From Enoplolaimus lenunculus (taxonomy: Eukaryota; Nematoda; Enoplea; Enoplida; Thoracostomopsidae), in the NCBI GenBank assembly GCA_030248215.1, contig JASANG010003504.1, positions 1 through 64,000 on the forward strand: DNA of 64,000 nucleotides, written 5' to 3'. A model generated the notes under the pieces. That model did no database searches. It saw only the letters and a program-made list of their open reading frames with translations, and was not told where the DNA came from. A program made the position numbers and the translations under genes. Positions 22,467-37,500 of this stretch are shown here, piece after piece (the stretch's first letter is position 1; each line of letters begins with the position of its first letter).

Positions 22467-22685
22467 AAAAGATCGGCCCAGAGAGACCTTTTCGGGGAAA
22501 AGATCGGCTCAGAGAGACCTTTTCGGGGAAAAGATCGGCCCAGAGAGACCTTTTCGGGGAAAAGATCTGCTCAGAGAGACCTTTTCGGGGAAAAGATCGG
22601 CCCAGAGAGACCATTTCGGGGAAAAGGTCGGCCCAGAGAGACCATTTCGGGGAAAAGATCGGCCCAGAGAGACTTTTTTGGGGGG
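22467..22685. repeat. 31-bp minisatellite, seven units
   Basis: Unit AAAAGATCGGCCCAGAGAGA followed by CCTTTTCGGGG, repeated about seven times with few differences. Because 31 is not a multiple of three and the unit lacks stops, the array reads open in more than one plus-strand frame, giving repetitive 131- and 78-codon frames that look artefactual. Confidence 0.85.
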
Positions 22686-23293
22686 AACAGATCTGACAGG
22701 GAGGGAGATTTTTTAATACAACGTCGCAAATATGTATTGCAAATTTTTCAGTTAAAAGTTATTTTTTAATAAGGCAACAATTACTTTTCACAAAAAACCG
22801 AAATGAGTTTAAAAATTCACACAAACCAACCACATATGTTTACCGATTACCATTCAAATTTTAGGCAAGCAAAGATTAGAAAATTTTAATCCTTGCTTTG
22901 AAATTCTTTACCTACGGGTATGCTGCGCAACAAATAATTCGGCCCACGTTTATTTGCCCGTGCGTCACGTAAGACTCCGAATATAATTGCAAGACAGTTA
23001 GGATCTTATGAGACAAAACGTTAGACTGGTAAGATATACATGGAATATATTTCGTCGAAAGACAAAGCATTTAAGAAGATATACAACACACATATACGGT
23101 AACGGTATGTTGTTTTCATAACTGTCAGCAAAATGCTTTAAGCTGGAACAAAAACAATAAAATGAAAAACGTAGTAAAAGCACATCATAATCTTTTGATT
23201 ATTACAACTAAATTACATGGCTTAAGCTTAAAATCTAGGCATGCTTCGTGAAAAACGAAAAAATTCGACGTGAAGCACGTACAAACACATTTC

Positions 23294-23447
23294 GGCCAAT
23301 TTTAGTTTTAGCACCGTAACAGCAGTGTAGACTAAGCGTATTCCTAAGCCTCAGCCTAAGCCTGAGTAAAAAATGCAGTCTAGAATATAAGCCTATTATT
23401 TTACAGACCCACCAGAAACCGGGACGGCCCTAAAAATAACATGGGCC
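23294..23447. mobile_element. GGCC-type hAT miniature element, short copy
   Basis: Ends GGCCAATTTTAGTTTTAG and CCCTAAAAATAACATGGGCC are inverted repeats. The flanks (CACATTTC and AACACTTC) agree at only part of their length. Three or four CCTAAG-like units inside. Confidence 0.7.
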
Positions 23448-23953
23448 AACACTTCTATGCATAAACATAAATTTTGGCGGAAATAACACTTCTTATATCT
23501 GGAGTTTCCTTTTCCATAAGCTGCTAGCGAGTTGGGTAAAGAGGGCAAGCCCTCTTACTGCCAGGGGAAAAACTTGAGGGAAGCAAAATAATTGTTTTGC
23601 AAAAAACACCAGAAAATTGCAGATAACTTTTGTGTTTGTAGGGTGATACGGGAGGGGTCGGAATATGGGGTCAACTAGAGAGAAGGTACGCAGTTTGGAG
23701 AGTGCAAATGCGGGTGGTGCTCCTCGTTAGACTACAGAAAACCCAGTATAAACTGTGTGATGGATGTCTGTCTCGTAGATTGCTATTAGCAATTTTACTC
23801 AAGTTTCATTTTAGCTTGCAGTTCAAAAATATGCTTGTAGTGCACCATGTTAATTATACGTTGAAAAACGTGAAAAAAGAGCTCATAGTGCAAAGATATA
23901 ATAATAATATAATAATAATATGCATTTCACTTCTGAAACAATCATAACAAAAC

Positions 23954-23989
<36 letters not shown>

Positions 23990-24028
23990 TAAGAATAATA
24001 ATAGTAATAATAAAACAATAATATTTCA
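23954..24028. repeat. AAT microsatellite near the spectrin 3' end
   Basis: Mostly AAT units with single-base interruptions (AAC, AAG, TAG). It lies 130-200 bp past the spectrin stop, perhaps in the 3' untranslated region. No AATAAA was found on the minus strand close by. Confidence 0.85.
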
Positions 24029-24161
24029 AATGTTAGAAATTATATAAATGTGCGGCGAAAAAAACGAAAGCCGCATTTAACCAGTATTGTGTAAGCACCA
24101 TGGAAACTGCACGAGAACAGGAAAGAAATATTTTTGTATAACCTTCTAAACATTATAAGCA

Positions 24162-25502
24162 TTATTTTTCACGTTTCTTGCCAGACTTGAACAAATTTCC
24201 AATGCGAGAGCCGCGTTTCTTGCTGTATGACTTATTGCTTCCGTCACTATGGGCAGACGTTGCATCAGGTGATGGGACATCTGACGCTGCAGCACCATGA
24301 TAAGGCAGTTGCGGCGAATCAAGTAGTTCTGTTCCATTGAATTGTGGACCGTGACCATCTTCGTACGATGATGAGCCGTTCACTGCTGGCGGTGATTCTG
24401 AACGCGATGGCAATGCTGATGTTAAATTCACACGTTCTGAACTGACCATCGTTGTTGTTGTCTCTGTTGTACGTTGCGAAGCATCACCTAACTCACTAGA
24501 TGTAACAGTGTGACTTTCTTGATACGCGACGTTCTGTAACAAAAATGAGATTGTGTTCGAATGCTGATTAAACAAACGTTTACTTGGTTATATTCATGTG
24601 GAAATAAGTACAGTTTGTTCGCGATAATACTTCTCTGCCAATCAGGCAGTGTTTTACATAAAAGACTAAATCTAAGAGCACAATGCTAAGCCTAAGTATG
24701 ACCAGGGCGACAAATAATCGAGCCGACGAGATTTCGAATTACAAGTTTTCGGTTGACAAATTGCTGGCTGACGAATTGTTGTGATACCCCTCTCTGTTTA
24801 GTTGCAGAAATGTTATCGAATCGTGAAAACAATGCGTAGTATGAGCATTGCGTTAAAAGTGCAGTATTGTATCAACGATTTATTTAGCGAAATCTAGTAT
24901 ACACTTACCCTGTGCACATCATTTTTATCAAAGCCATTTTCTGTTGAGTAGTTGTTTATTGCATCTAAAACAATGATTAACTACCATCGTATTAATGTAA
25001 ATTTCTCGGGATTGCGATAATTATATAATTCTTACCGAAACGGTTAATTCGTTATAAATTTATTTACTAAAGTACATACACAAGCGAACTTTGCGGTTTA
25101 CGCAGTGAAAAAATTAAAATTAACTTTAAGTGCTGGGAATAACGTTTCCAAATTTTATTATTCGTTGCGAAGAAAACAGTTACCTGTCTGTAGCATAACT
25201 GAACAGAAAACTTCAGAGACAATTATGGTAACCGTTGATACGCCTCTATCGTCCAACAAACACTAAATTATGCAATGCTTTACAGAAAAATAGACAATTT
25301 TGTTTACTGTTTAAAATAATTTATGTATTGCTCCAGGCAAATTTGTTTTAAATCCAAAAGTCTGCAAGAATATTCTGCGCTGTACATACGAAAGTAATAC
25401 AAAAACCGTTTGCAATGTACCCAAAAGTAACCCTAACGTTTGCTTTATCGTACATACCTTCATAATATAACGGCGGGTTAGATAATGGTGTTGGGGGTGC
25501 GT
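24162..25502 (-). CDS. SPTBN5: Beta-heavy spectrin, last three exons: C-terminal tail
   Basis: Exons 25458-25502 (45 nt, APPTPLSNPPLYYE), 24909-24964 (INNYSTENGFDKNDVHR) and 24162-24533 (123 residues and TAA). The tail is Ser/Pro/Thr-rich and ends KKRGSRIGNLFKSGKKREK. Beta-spectrins are known for a similar basic end after the PH domain (KEKRFSLFGKKK in vertebrates), which supports this as the true C-terminus. The two short exons could be skipped in some transcripts; together they are 101 nt, so skipping both would shift the frame. Confidence 0.82.
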
Positions 25503-28500
25503 CTGAAAGTAAAAACACAAGTAAACACAATCAATCGGTATGGTTAAAAGCATCGCTGCTAGTTGTTCTACTAACTAAAAGAAAAGAATTAATGAAATTA
25601 ATAAGTTTATTACAATATCGAAGCCACAAAATAAGAAATCATGTTAATATCTTGTTTCAGGAAATAGAATAAAGGTACGACATACAAATTTAAATAGACG
25701 TTGACTCATGGTTTTTTGGTGAAATATCGGGTTTTGACCCACTTTTTTCGAAAAGTTCACCGGAATTAAAAAACCAATCCGGATATACATGAATCTATAT
25801 CCACCGCAGTAGAACTCCAATTGAAATTCACTACAAAACGAGTCTAGTTTATCGCTCGCTTCGCGCGCTAGGTTTCTGGTAGTATTATACTTCTGTTTTG
25901 AAAGTTGGTTGACTACTTGTGAGGGATCGGATGAGTTCCTCACCGAACCGAAAACAAAACGTTGTAAAATAAAGATTGCAACTACAACACTGCGTTTGAC
26001 TTCTTGCTCGCTTCGCTCATGAGTTTAAGTTTATTGTTATACATTGCGCTTACGCCCCTGTCTGTCAGAAACTTTCGGATTCACAACTGACAAAAGCACG
26101 GTTGGCGAGCAGCTCCTGTTTTTTGTGTGAGCTACTGCGCCACAGTGTTATTTTCGCTATCGTCACACACAAACTGTCTTGTGACAATCATTCCTCGACT
26201 AGCCCGAAACGTTAAAAATAAACCCTTGTCGTTCATTATATTAACTTTCTTGAACATATTTGAAAAACGCACATTTTTAAAAAAAACGCAGTCAAGTTCA
26301 AAAACAAAACAAAAATCTATTTCGATTTCTAAAAATCCGTGTTTTCACTAAGTAAAGCAAACTTCAACAGTGAGCCATCAAATAACATGTTACGCAATCT
26401 TAAAAATAACAAGACGGCTTAAAATATTTCAAAGCCGGATATACATTTTTGTAGGAGCCGGATACCAACTAGTAACTTGGGGATTACACGTGTACTACGT
26501 ACTAAATATTGTCAATTGAACGAGCTTACAAAATGAGCAAAGCGAAGCTGTCAAAAGTTACATCGTAATTAGAAGGATAACACTAAAATATTAGAGATAT
26601 TGCTAATTCCTTCTTAAAATTATCAGCATCAATCGAGTAGTCCTTAGACTGACTGGTCCTAGAAATTTGAATGGTGACAAAAATGTAAGCCTCAACATTG
26701 GTTTCAGTTTCTGAGTCAGCTTGTCTTCAAATGATGAGAAGGTAAAATTATCATTGTTTAATTATGCTGCTAGACTTTTGTACAGACGTTTGTACTACAG
26801 TATTAGTATCAGAAAATATTAGTAAACTACGCTACACTACACTAAACCAGGGTGGCACCGAATCCACGATTTGACCGAATCCGAATCCAGTGCTAATTTG
26901 TCGAATCCGAAACCGAATCCGAATCCTGCATGTTGCAAATTTCAGGTATATCTATAATTTGTTTCAGAATATCAACACAATGCCAGCCGTATAACTTTTA
27001 ATACGTTAATATATTTCGTCCTGACGTCAGTTCTGAGATTTCTCACCTGAAATAAAAAAATATTGATTTTTATAATAGCAAGGTATTTAAAAATTTTTTG
27101 CTTAAAAACGAAAAAACATTGCCGAACTTTGTTGGATTCGGCTTTTGGATTCGGCTTTTCCACAACCGAATCCGAAACCGAATCCGAATCCGAACCTCAA
27201 ATTTTTTGCCGTATACGAATCCGAACCCGAACCTTTGTTGCCAACCTGCACTAAACTGGTCTTTATTTGGTGCGCGATAAATGTTAAGTTAGGAAACAGT
27301 GTTTATCAAGAAGGTAAGGCCTGCACAGTGATGAGTAACTCACAACAGTAATAATGTACGACAAAAATAATGTTAATTTATTATTGGCAATCACGACACA
27401 CAATGTTGCGATGTGCAAAATAATTAGTAAAAGAAGTTCTGCTCACGCCGTGAGTTACACTACAGTAAATTGTGTAAAAGAGATCTGCAAACCGTAACCC
27501 GTTTCGGTGGCTATACTCGTGTCTTTAGTTATCTGCTGCTCTTATTTTAATACCTTTGTTTGCTGTTTCATCTTTTATCACCCTATCGCTGCACTGATCA
27601 CTCGTCATTGTTTGTGTTCGCATGTCACACAACGAAGGAACATGATATGGTGTTAGTTCCGGCGACAAAAACCCAGAATCATTTGCGCTTAGCAACAATT
27701 GAGCTCTTCGTTTAACAGCCTCATCAGTGTTATTATCATCGATTGGAATTCTTGTTACTCCAGCATCTAGCGCTGAAACTATAGGGCGGTTTAATACGCG
27801 ATCACCACTTAAAGGATGCTCACCGGAACTCTTATAACAGGATGGATCTGTGCCGTGTTCGTCATCAACTTTTACATATGCCTTTGAACTCTCGCTCGTA
27901 CCAGACGCGTTTGTATCAGCTTCTGTGTTCAACCTGTGTGATGAATCATAAACAAATGCTCGATGTGGTACAGGTGGTTTTCCACTGGCGGCAGACTCAG
28001 CGAATGGTATGATTTCAGGACCAGTGTAAGGCAACACGGAAAGCGCAACATTATTGCCAGAATTACTGTCATCTACCGCGGACGAAATGGTAGATGACAT
28101 GCTATGAAAGCTAGAAGAACCCGATGGATACGCCATTGTTCTTTTGTCATGTACCGCATGCGACGAAAAGTTGTTGTTGCTGCTACTGCTAGTAAAATCA
28201 ACCGGTGAACTTATTGTATCAAATGCTTCATTGAATGGCTTGAGTTGTTGTGAAGGCGGTAGCGCAGAATGATATTTTATTTTTGCAATCCAGTCGTGCA
28301 TTGTTTGATCTGCCGCGCCTGTACCTGCGCTCGGCGCAAACAAATACTCAGCAGCGTCTGCAGTCACTAGTTTGAAAACAAATTTTCGCTTTGTATAATC
28401 ACGTGCAGGCATACAAGTAGCGTTTGCTATGCACACTGGCGGCGCGGCAGCGTTATTGTCCATAAATGTTTCTTCATCCTAAAGAAAGACATGGTTTTCT

Positions 28501-31500
28501 TTTAGTTTATAAACCAGCTTAATACCAGCATTATTGTTAAAATGACAAAAATATGAGATAGAAAACGCATATCTGCTGCGATAATAAATAATTATCCAGT
28601 TTACTAAGTAAGTTTTAAAATTTACTTTGAGACCGTCTATCAAATCAACTCAACCCGCTTTCCGTAATTTTTATTTCTTTCTAGATTCAAAACATAGCAG
28701 CAACTAAAGCTATAAGCATTTTGAAATAAATGCGTTTTATAATACATCATAATTCAGACTCACGGAAAATGAAAAAGCATACAAAGATAATTATCACCTT
28801 GAAAAAGCAAATGAGTTGGCCGCAAAGAATTGTGTAATAACTTTTCCAGGCTCGTATTGTGGCACGTTTGCCACCACTCATTAGCTCCTAAAACAATGTT
28901 TTACATAAACAGTATCAAACAAAGATTAGCTTCATAATGGAATACATCGCTTTTCAAAAGCTTACCTTTGTTCTAAACGCAATAACAACGAATAGCGCAT
29001 TCTTAAAAATCCTCCGTAATCAACCATAACCCTGCAAGGTGGCACCGTATATTCGTTTTCGTTTCTTGTTAAAATAGAGTCTGTTTTCGTTTCCGTTGAA
29101 GAAATACCAGAAATTTCACCATCTTTTGCTTAAGATTGGTTATAAATCACGTGTTTATATCACACTTTTTCACTACAGATAATATGCTGCAATTGTTCTA
29201 TATAAAATAAAAATCACGAAATTGATTCGAAATCTTAAAAATTTTACAGCATTTTTATATTTCAATCTTCGTTTTTCAGTTTTGCCTCCGGTTCCGTTAA
29301 TTTGATCATTATCGGTTTCCGTTATTTTTAGTATCTTTTTACACCAACCCGCACACTGGAAAATTTTAAAACCAATAAAATAATTGCTTGAATTCGTGCA
29401 TCACCAGCAATTAATTGCTGCGCAAATCTCGATCCTTGGAACGCAACGCAAGAGTTACGAAAATTTAGGCAGTTTAAACATTTATTACACGGTTGTCAAT
29501 AATTTATGCTTGACATATTTTATTGGCGCACATTTCAGTTTTCATTTTTGCAATATTACCGACCTGATATATGTTATATATTTTATATGCAAATTAGGTT
29601 CGGTATTGCTTTGAAAATGTTTGTTTTCTGAGTGTCGTTTACGAAATAGCACACACGGGGCATTAAATTTATCTTGTCAGTTTTGTCAAGCGTGCTCGAC
29701 CCGGCTAATTTTACCACATACATTTTTTCGGTCTTTAATGTGATACCTGTAGTTTTGTTAGCTTGTCGAGACCGCTATAGTGCCGACAACCAGAAATACA
29801 TACTTGTTTACGGTCAAGATACCCGTCTTTTTCAATATTTTTCATGTCATCCCATTTCCGCACGGCTTTCAGGGATTGCGGCCGCCGAGTTGTAAATGAT
29901 GGCGTCTTTTTGAGCTGCATGAGCCGTTCTGCTCTAGTTGGTGTTCCAGTGGAATCCAAGGAAGACGCAGGTACCTTAAAAAGAATCGTACAATGCAGTG
30001 CTGGATTAACCCTGAAAACTACTTTTCAAGTTAAACTTTAAATAAGGAGATTAACAACTAAGTGGAAATACGCCTCACCTTCATACTTTGAACTTTACGC
30101 AGGTCAACAGACGCCTTTTTGCCGGAAGGTGGCAGCATCTCAACATGCGACTGAGAAGTTGCCGGACCTGAACCAGAGCCTTCGTGCGACAATTCTTCGA
30201 AAGAAGGACTGTCTCCGGCCGATGGTCTACGGCCAAACGTGTGTGGCTTTAAGGTGACTTCTGTACCAGGCTTGATAGACAGAGTAGGCTTTCGCTCAAG
30301 AGATCCACTGTTGTATGCGTTCTGAAATAGAACATATCTCCGTTTATGGATGATGTTACAGCAAATAGTGCCCACATTTTTTATATATTTTTTTTCGTGT
30401 GACACGTGCAATGCAACAAGAATCATTATTGGACTTTTGGAAATATTTATACCACAATAAGGTGCCGCTCATAATATAAATTCTACTGTTGTCAAAAAAC
30501 TGTCACAAGGTAGGCTTAACGCTTTACAAATTTTAAACCTGCCCTGCCCTAACACTTTTCTGTTAACCTTACTGTAATGCTTGTCACAGAGCACTTTGTG
30601 ACACGCGTTAGGGTAAGGTTAATGCAAAATTTACCTCATAAATGGTTTTATATCATGCACAGTGTACTTATACGTCTGTGGCTACAGAAATTGCACGAAC
30701 TAAACCAGGGTTAACGAACGCAGAATATGTGGTATGTTAACATAATTTTACATAATTAAAGTTAACGTTCTTATTTAAAACTGAATTAAAAAGTAAAAGA
30801 GATCCGCGCCCTTGGTTGTTATTTGATAGCGTGGATAATTCTTGACTGATCTATATGCTAAAGGCGTAAGCTTACAATCTTGAGTATACTAAACATCGTA
30901 GTGAGGTGAAACGTATCTTTCGTTCGAACAGATTGCATTGGAGTAATGTCTTCTGACGATATTATTCACACAAATTACGCCAGAAATTTACAAAGGTCAA
31001 TTTCATTGTATTAAATTTTATTACAATTATAAAATGTGAAATCAACTGAGCTCTTTATTTTGGTATTTGAACCCGCTCTCGTGAGTCTTACGATATTTAA
31101 TTTAATCGAATGTTAAAAAGATTCGGCATGGAGGTTATCAACACCGCTTGTTGTAATTTTGCTGTTACATGAATGCGCAAAAAATTAAGATTGAATGCCG
31201 TTAACCCTACCCTAACGTTTGTCATTAAGCATATTTTAAACACTCGTGAGTGTAGGGTTAACAGTAAATAAGTGTTAGGATAGGGTTGAGTCGTATCGTA
31301 ACTAATCTAAAATTTGCCACGCATTAACCTTACCCTGATTTGTGGCGGAAGTAAAATTTATATAGTGGATGGCACGCAATGGCGATGGCTGCTGGACTTT
31401 GGTCACAGATATGCGACTGATGCCCGATATAGAAATAATGTAAACGCTAATACTGATGCAATGTTAGATCGAGTTGTAACAAAAAAGAGACTCACTGTCA

Positions 31501-34500
31501 CAGTTGGCATTGTATCTCTGGAAGCTTTATCAGACGAATTCGTAAAGTCAGAGCGACCAGAACTGCTGTCGCGTCGTCTGGTAAGCACAGGCGTAATGCC
31601 AGTTGAAGTGCCGTTGTCGACAGATGATTTGTTGAATAACTGAATCTCTTGAGTTCGACGTCGTTCACGTTCTGCTTTACGCTCCTAAAGCAAACAAATT
31701 GCCTATGTCAATAATATGTGCAAGGACTATCTGTAACAGAAGTGCCAGTGTTAAGCAAAATAAAATAAGTCCAACAACACATTGCAATTACACGACATGA
31801 AAAATATTCTGAATTTGCAAAGTAATTTACATGAAGAATTTTCTGTCTTTCAACGGTACGTATTTGATCTTTGCGTTGTTTGTCACGACGTTCCTCAACG
31901 ACCATTTTGTGCAATTGTGAGTCGTGGTCAAGCTGACCTGATATAGCTTTCTCGATCTGAAACAGGCGCCGCAAAGCACTATAGCATTGAAATAGCATAT
32001 TTAACCAGCGCCCACCTACCAACAGGTTGTTGAAATACACAGTATTCCGACTGTTTTTCTGCACTACCAATTGGTTTAACTGAATTCTTACAAAATTGGC
32101 ACGCCATGCTATATTCATGCAAAGCGGCTGATGCCAACAACACTCAGAATTAAAATTAGGTGTAGCAGTTACACCACAAAAATTTGAATGAACGCGACCA
32201 GATTAAAGCTTAACAAGCAAACACCATTCTCTCCATGATTAATAATTTGAGCCGAATAATCAAAATTAAAATTGTTCAGCGCGGAAAGACACCCTTCAGC
32301 ATGCTGTATGATATCCAGTCGCAACAAACCATGTCCAAGAATTCCGTATATGAACGAAAAGAATAACTAACAGACGTTTATTTACCATAGTCAATCGCCT
32401 AAGCTGTTCGCACTTGTCCCCTTGAGCATCGACGGTTGTGAGAAAATCATCGTACTGTCTGATCAATTCGTCCACTGCGCGTAACGATTCTGCGTCTCGC
32501 CAATTTTCACCGAGATTTTGCTCACGTTCTTTTAACCATAGATCCAACTGGGTTGCATCACGTTTCCAAACCTAAAATAATGACAAAGAACTTCATGAAA
32601 TTTTCGCTAACATACAGGTTTTATGCTTATGTGAAAAAGCTTGCTTGTGAGTATATAGACAGCTGTGAAAATTGCAAACGTATCATTGTGAAATGTCTGC
32701 TAATCAATGACGTGAAAGTTTTATACCGAATTCCAATGGAAGGACATCCACAGCAATGTCGCGGTTCATAAACAAAATAACAGATTGTTCACCTGTATGT
32801 CCAAGTTTTGAGTATAAAGCAACGCGCGATCGTCCCACAACTTGTGTAGTTTACTAAACGCACCACTAAGCGTGAGCACTTTGTCTTCAATTTCATTCGA
32901 AAGCACGTGGCCTTTTCCAATCATTTCTAAAGCAAAAAACACTCGTAAGGCAAAATAGTAATGACTACAGTTTTTCAGCTTGTTGCCTCGTTACAACGCT
33001 CGCCAGGTGCGTCAGTTACTATAAGCGTTGCGCCGCGCGGCCCTATACAGTTTGTTTATTAAAGATGCACCTATATCATTAAATACGCTTTTGCTTGTTT
33101 TTGTTAGCAACATATAGTTGCGCGCGGCGTCGTCCGGCACAATAAAATATAGCGCAACCCAAACGCCTTTATGACGTTAATAAGTCATAAAATACAATCC
33201 AAATTATTAGAAAACCTATCAATACTATTTTGTACCGTGAAGCTTTATTGACAAAACTTACCACGACCTTGTGCAGTAAACTTCTGAATGGCAGGTTCTC
33301 GAGAATCGATCTCCGCTTTGACTTCGTTGTGCTGATTCTTTAAAGCTTCGGCACCATCAACATCTCGCGCAAGTTGTACACTCTGTATTGCTCCGACCAT
33401 CTCATTAATCCACGACCTGGAGCAAAACTCAATAATTAGCATAACGCATTTTCGGATCAAGATAAATTTCATTATAATAATAAACGGTTGTAACCGGATT
33501 TGGAAACAAGGGAACGGAACCGAACTGTAAAAAATCTTTGTTCCGAAAGATTAATTTTCCGCACAATCTGATTTTGAATATAACCATTACACACATATTT
33601 TCCGACGTTTATCATGAAACTTGCTAACATTTCCGCTTAATTTTAAGAACCACGTACACAGCTGAGTTAGCTAATTATATACAGTAATTTGAGACAAATA
33701 GTTGCGATCTATATTCTGAAAAGTTTTTCATTTACATTAGATTGCGATAATCGTCAAAGTATGCTCGTAATTCACTGGCTCGTTTCAGTTTCAATTCACG
33801 TTGTCGAGCCGAAGCCTGGACATCTGCGAACGTATCTGTCATTTCAGACAGCCGAACTTCAATGTGTTGACGTGTGTCTGGAAACGATGTCATAAGACGT
33901 TCAGCTTCTATTGAAAGATCATCGATTTGTTTTCCGACAGCCGCTAATTCACGCTAAAAATACGTCACACGTGAAACCACTGCAAACTGAACACAAACTA
34001 TCTTGTTTAGAATTAGCCATAGCACATTTTTAAAAACGTTTTTATATTTACAACACGTCCCGTTCAAGATTGGCGCAGGCGAAAATAACAGCCGCCGCCA
34101 GGGCGGTGACAAAAACCATGCCTAATATATATGCACAATTTATCCGCGGATTTTATCTTCATCTGTATATAGGTTGTCTAAAGTTACACTAACTAAAAAT
34201 TCTGGTGCTACACTTAGTATTGTGGGATTCTTAATTATTTGAATTGAATGAAAAATAATAGTATGATGTTGTTAAAAACAATTATATATTCGTTTTACTT
34301 GAGGAAGTAGCGTAGCAGTTCAACTCGAGTTGCGTTTAAATTTAAGAAAAGGAGAAAATTCTACAACTCCTCATTTAAATGCTCCCCGAAGTTTTTAGTA
34401 CTTTCCATGAAAATGTTTTTCAAACGAAAAATAAGAGTCATCGCCCAAGGGCGGTGACAAAAACTGACAAAACGCAACAAGACACCAACAACAAAACAAG

Positions 34501-37500
34501 AGATATTATAGTCTAGGAAACGCAAAATACTGAATGCAAAATTTGTTTTCAAGCGCGCATGCTTATTGCGAACTAACTGACTGGTTTATAAAAAATCACT
34601 GCTAGAATAAACCGAAAAAAATTGGGCTTCGCAATGTTCTATCAAAAGAAAGTTACCATGAAGGCATCGTGTCTATGTAACAAGGCCTGATTAGTACTCA
34701 AATCAGAATGACTATAATCTCCAACAGCATCGGTGACCAAATAAGCTTCTTTTTCTTGTAGCCAATTTAGCATGTCGTCAACGTTTTGATCAAACTTGTG
34801 CACTTGTCGCGCTCCAACCAGTGCCTAAACAACCAATCACTCATGTCCTTTCGATAAGATTTCACCGCCGAACGAGGTGAACTAATCGAAAACTTGGGAT
34901 GTCCGCATTCTATCTCTATAGTTAAAACAATACTCATGAAAGGCATTTAATGCGTACTTAGCTTAGTTAAATGGTCGTGTCTGACTTTGTTATACAAATA
35001 CAGCACAATTTATACTCGTAGAGCAATCCTTTATATTATTTTTGTTGCGCCATAGTGACTCTTACAAGTTCATTTAACCAAAATACCATCGAAAACGATT
35101 AGAAATTAATTTTTTCTAAGTTTCAAAAGAATGACATAAATGAAAGACAATTGAACATAAAAACACAGTGATCTGCGCAAAAAACCCTGTTATTCACGAG
35201 AGTAGGAAAATCACCCAAACCAACTTTCTGAGTTTCAAAAGAATGACAAAAATGAAAGACAGTTGAACGTAAAAGCGCAGTGATCTGCGCAAAAAACCCT
35301 GTTATTCACGAGAGTAGGAAAATCACCCAAACCAACCTGTTGCCTTTCCACAGCGGCTTCGTTAACGTCCGCCCATAGTTGTTGGAGTTCTGTACCGCGA
35401 GCTCTGATACTCGCAGAATATGGGTGATTTGCGCGTAACAGATCATCTAGTTGACGTTGCACAGCTGCTACACGTTCACCGGCGCTTGCTAATTCGCGCA
35501 TAAAAACGTCAAACTTTGATGTCAAATCCTACATAACAATAATGAAAAACTGTTTAAAAAATTTCAGCTGTTTGGCTTGCGTATTATACCATTCAGTCAA
35601 CAGCAGTTACTTTTTGACATTAACTACTCTGAAATAATTTTGTTTCCAGTTACTCACGTACCTGGCAGTGTTCTAAATCTTTGCCATAGTCTTCTGAATT
35701 TGCTGTCGTTTCTCTATCTTTCAGCCATTCAATAATGTCTTCGGTAGCTCGAAGAAAAGAATAGTATCGTTCTGCATCACTTAGCTGTTGTTTTCGAGCA
35801 GCAGTCGTTAATGCGAGATCGTTGTACTGGCTTTCCAAGTTTGACTAAATCATTGCGTTAAGCAATATAAACATAAGAAGAAACAGTTTATATCGAGGTA
35901 GCAAGGCGTGCCCTTCCTCGAAACTTATCTGGCTCAAACATTCCATCGAGTACTCTTTAACATCTAACGCTAACGTATTTGCTTATAAACAAAATAGCAA
36001 TTAGTGACTTGTATTATACAGATCAAAAACGCACGTAATTTAAGCTATAGAGATAATACACAGATATCATCACTCCTGCTAAAACAGACCAGCAAAGCGT
36101 AAAAAATGAGATTTGCCGTTTATCAAAATTTCAATTAGGCTCAGGGAATGTAACTTGAAACTGGAGACTGTAAATACTGCCACCAGAGATCGTCCAAGTT
36201 TTACCCGATACCTTAGTGTAAATTTTTTACTGCAACCAACGCTGAATGTTAGCAGCATAGCACCAAAATTTCCTCAAAGTTAGTACCATTTGAGTCCGGC
36301 AAAAGTATGTGTTTATAGATTTAAAAACATATTGCTAGATTAGATTTTAAATTTTACTTTATTATAAACAAGTTAATCTTCTTGACATTCCCAGCAATGC
36401 AATCGCAGCAAAATGTGTGGTATTTCTAAATGCAAAATCCAATTTTACGATATTCGGGAGCACAACCACATATATGCGGTATCCGCAGCTTAATACCGGA
36501 TAATGGAACAGGATACGACTTACGTACCTTCATTAAACGAATGTTATCTGCGTCGAAGTGTTTGCGTTGAATTAAATCATCAGCAACAACTGATAAACGA
36601 TTAATTTCGCTACGGTGTTTCATTATGTCATGATCGATAATTTCGAATTTTCGTGATAGCACCTGAAACAAACGCAAAACACAACAAAGTTAGTTCGAAA
36701 TACTGTGATTTTGGTCATAAAGAATAGTAAATAACATGGAGTTATCTGATACATTTCATCTATAAATATCTGGCAAGGTAGAATTCGAAGCCGAAGGTTT
36801 ATTTTTGCCCAGCCGCAGATTGATTTCGCAGTTAGAGCCTGTCTATGGTTTGTTTTAACATCCGTGTTTACAAAATTTCGTCACATATCAGGGGTTACAC
36901 AATCTCAGTTTGTTTTTGGAAACATGCTCATGCAACCAATATTATGGCAGACGTTCTTTCGCAGCGGAACTTTTAACAATATTCAAAACAATATGATAAA
37001 AATGTACCAAAAATGCATTCATACCTGAACAGAATCCTCATCTTTACCGAAATCATTTGAATTGACTAGCGGCTGTCGTTCACGTATCCAATCTAGCGCT
37101 TCCAATGCTGCCGCATAGTACTATAAAATCGAAGCCTAATTTCACCAAATTGGCTCTTACACCCCTTCCAACCACATTCAAAGTTAAGGGTTGGGCCGAA
37201 ACTTTAGGGTCAGACAAAATAGACAAACGCTTAGGCATGAGGCAACCTTTTCCTAAGCCTTAGAGTGTGGAGGCATGCTCCAAAGCTAATATATTTGGAA
37301 ACACTATTACAACAGTTCGAATTTATTCCAAGATACATTAGAATAATGACGGTTAACGCAGGGTTGAAACATCAAAACCTAGGTTATTGCATCCACAAGA
37401 GTCCACACACACGATTTCCGAACGGAACTCTGACAAAATATTTTTCTGAAACTGGCTAGAAGCCATTGCAGAACGCCTGCAAGCAGTAAAGAGATGAAAC

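Noticed and set aside
22321-22716. 131-codon frame as a repetitive protein gene
   Set aside because: It is almost entirely the 31-bp minisatellite, which reads open in several frames.
31314-31643. 109-codon plus-strand frame
   Set aside because: It is the antisense of the spectrin linker exon 31496-31684.
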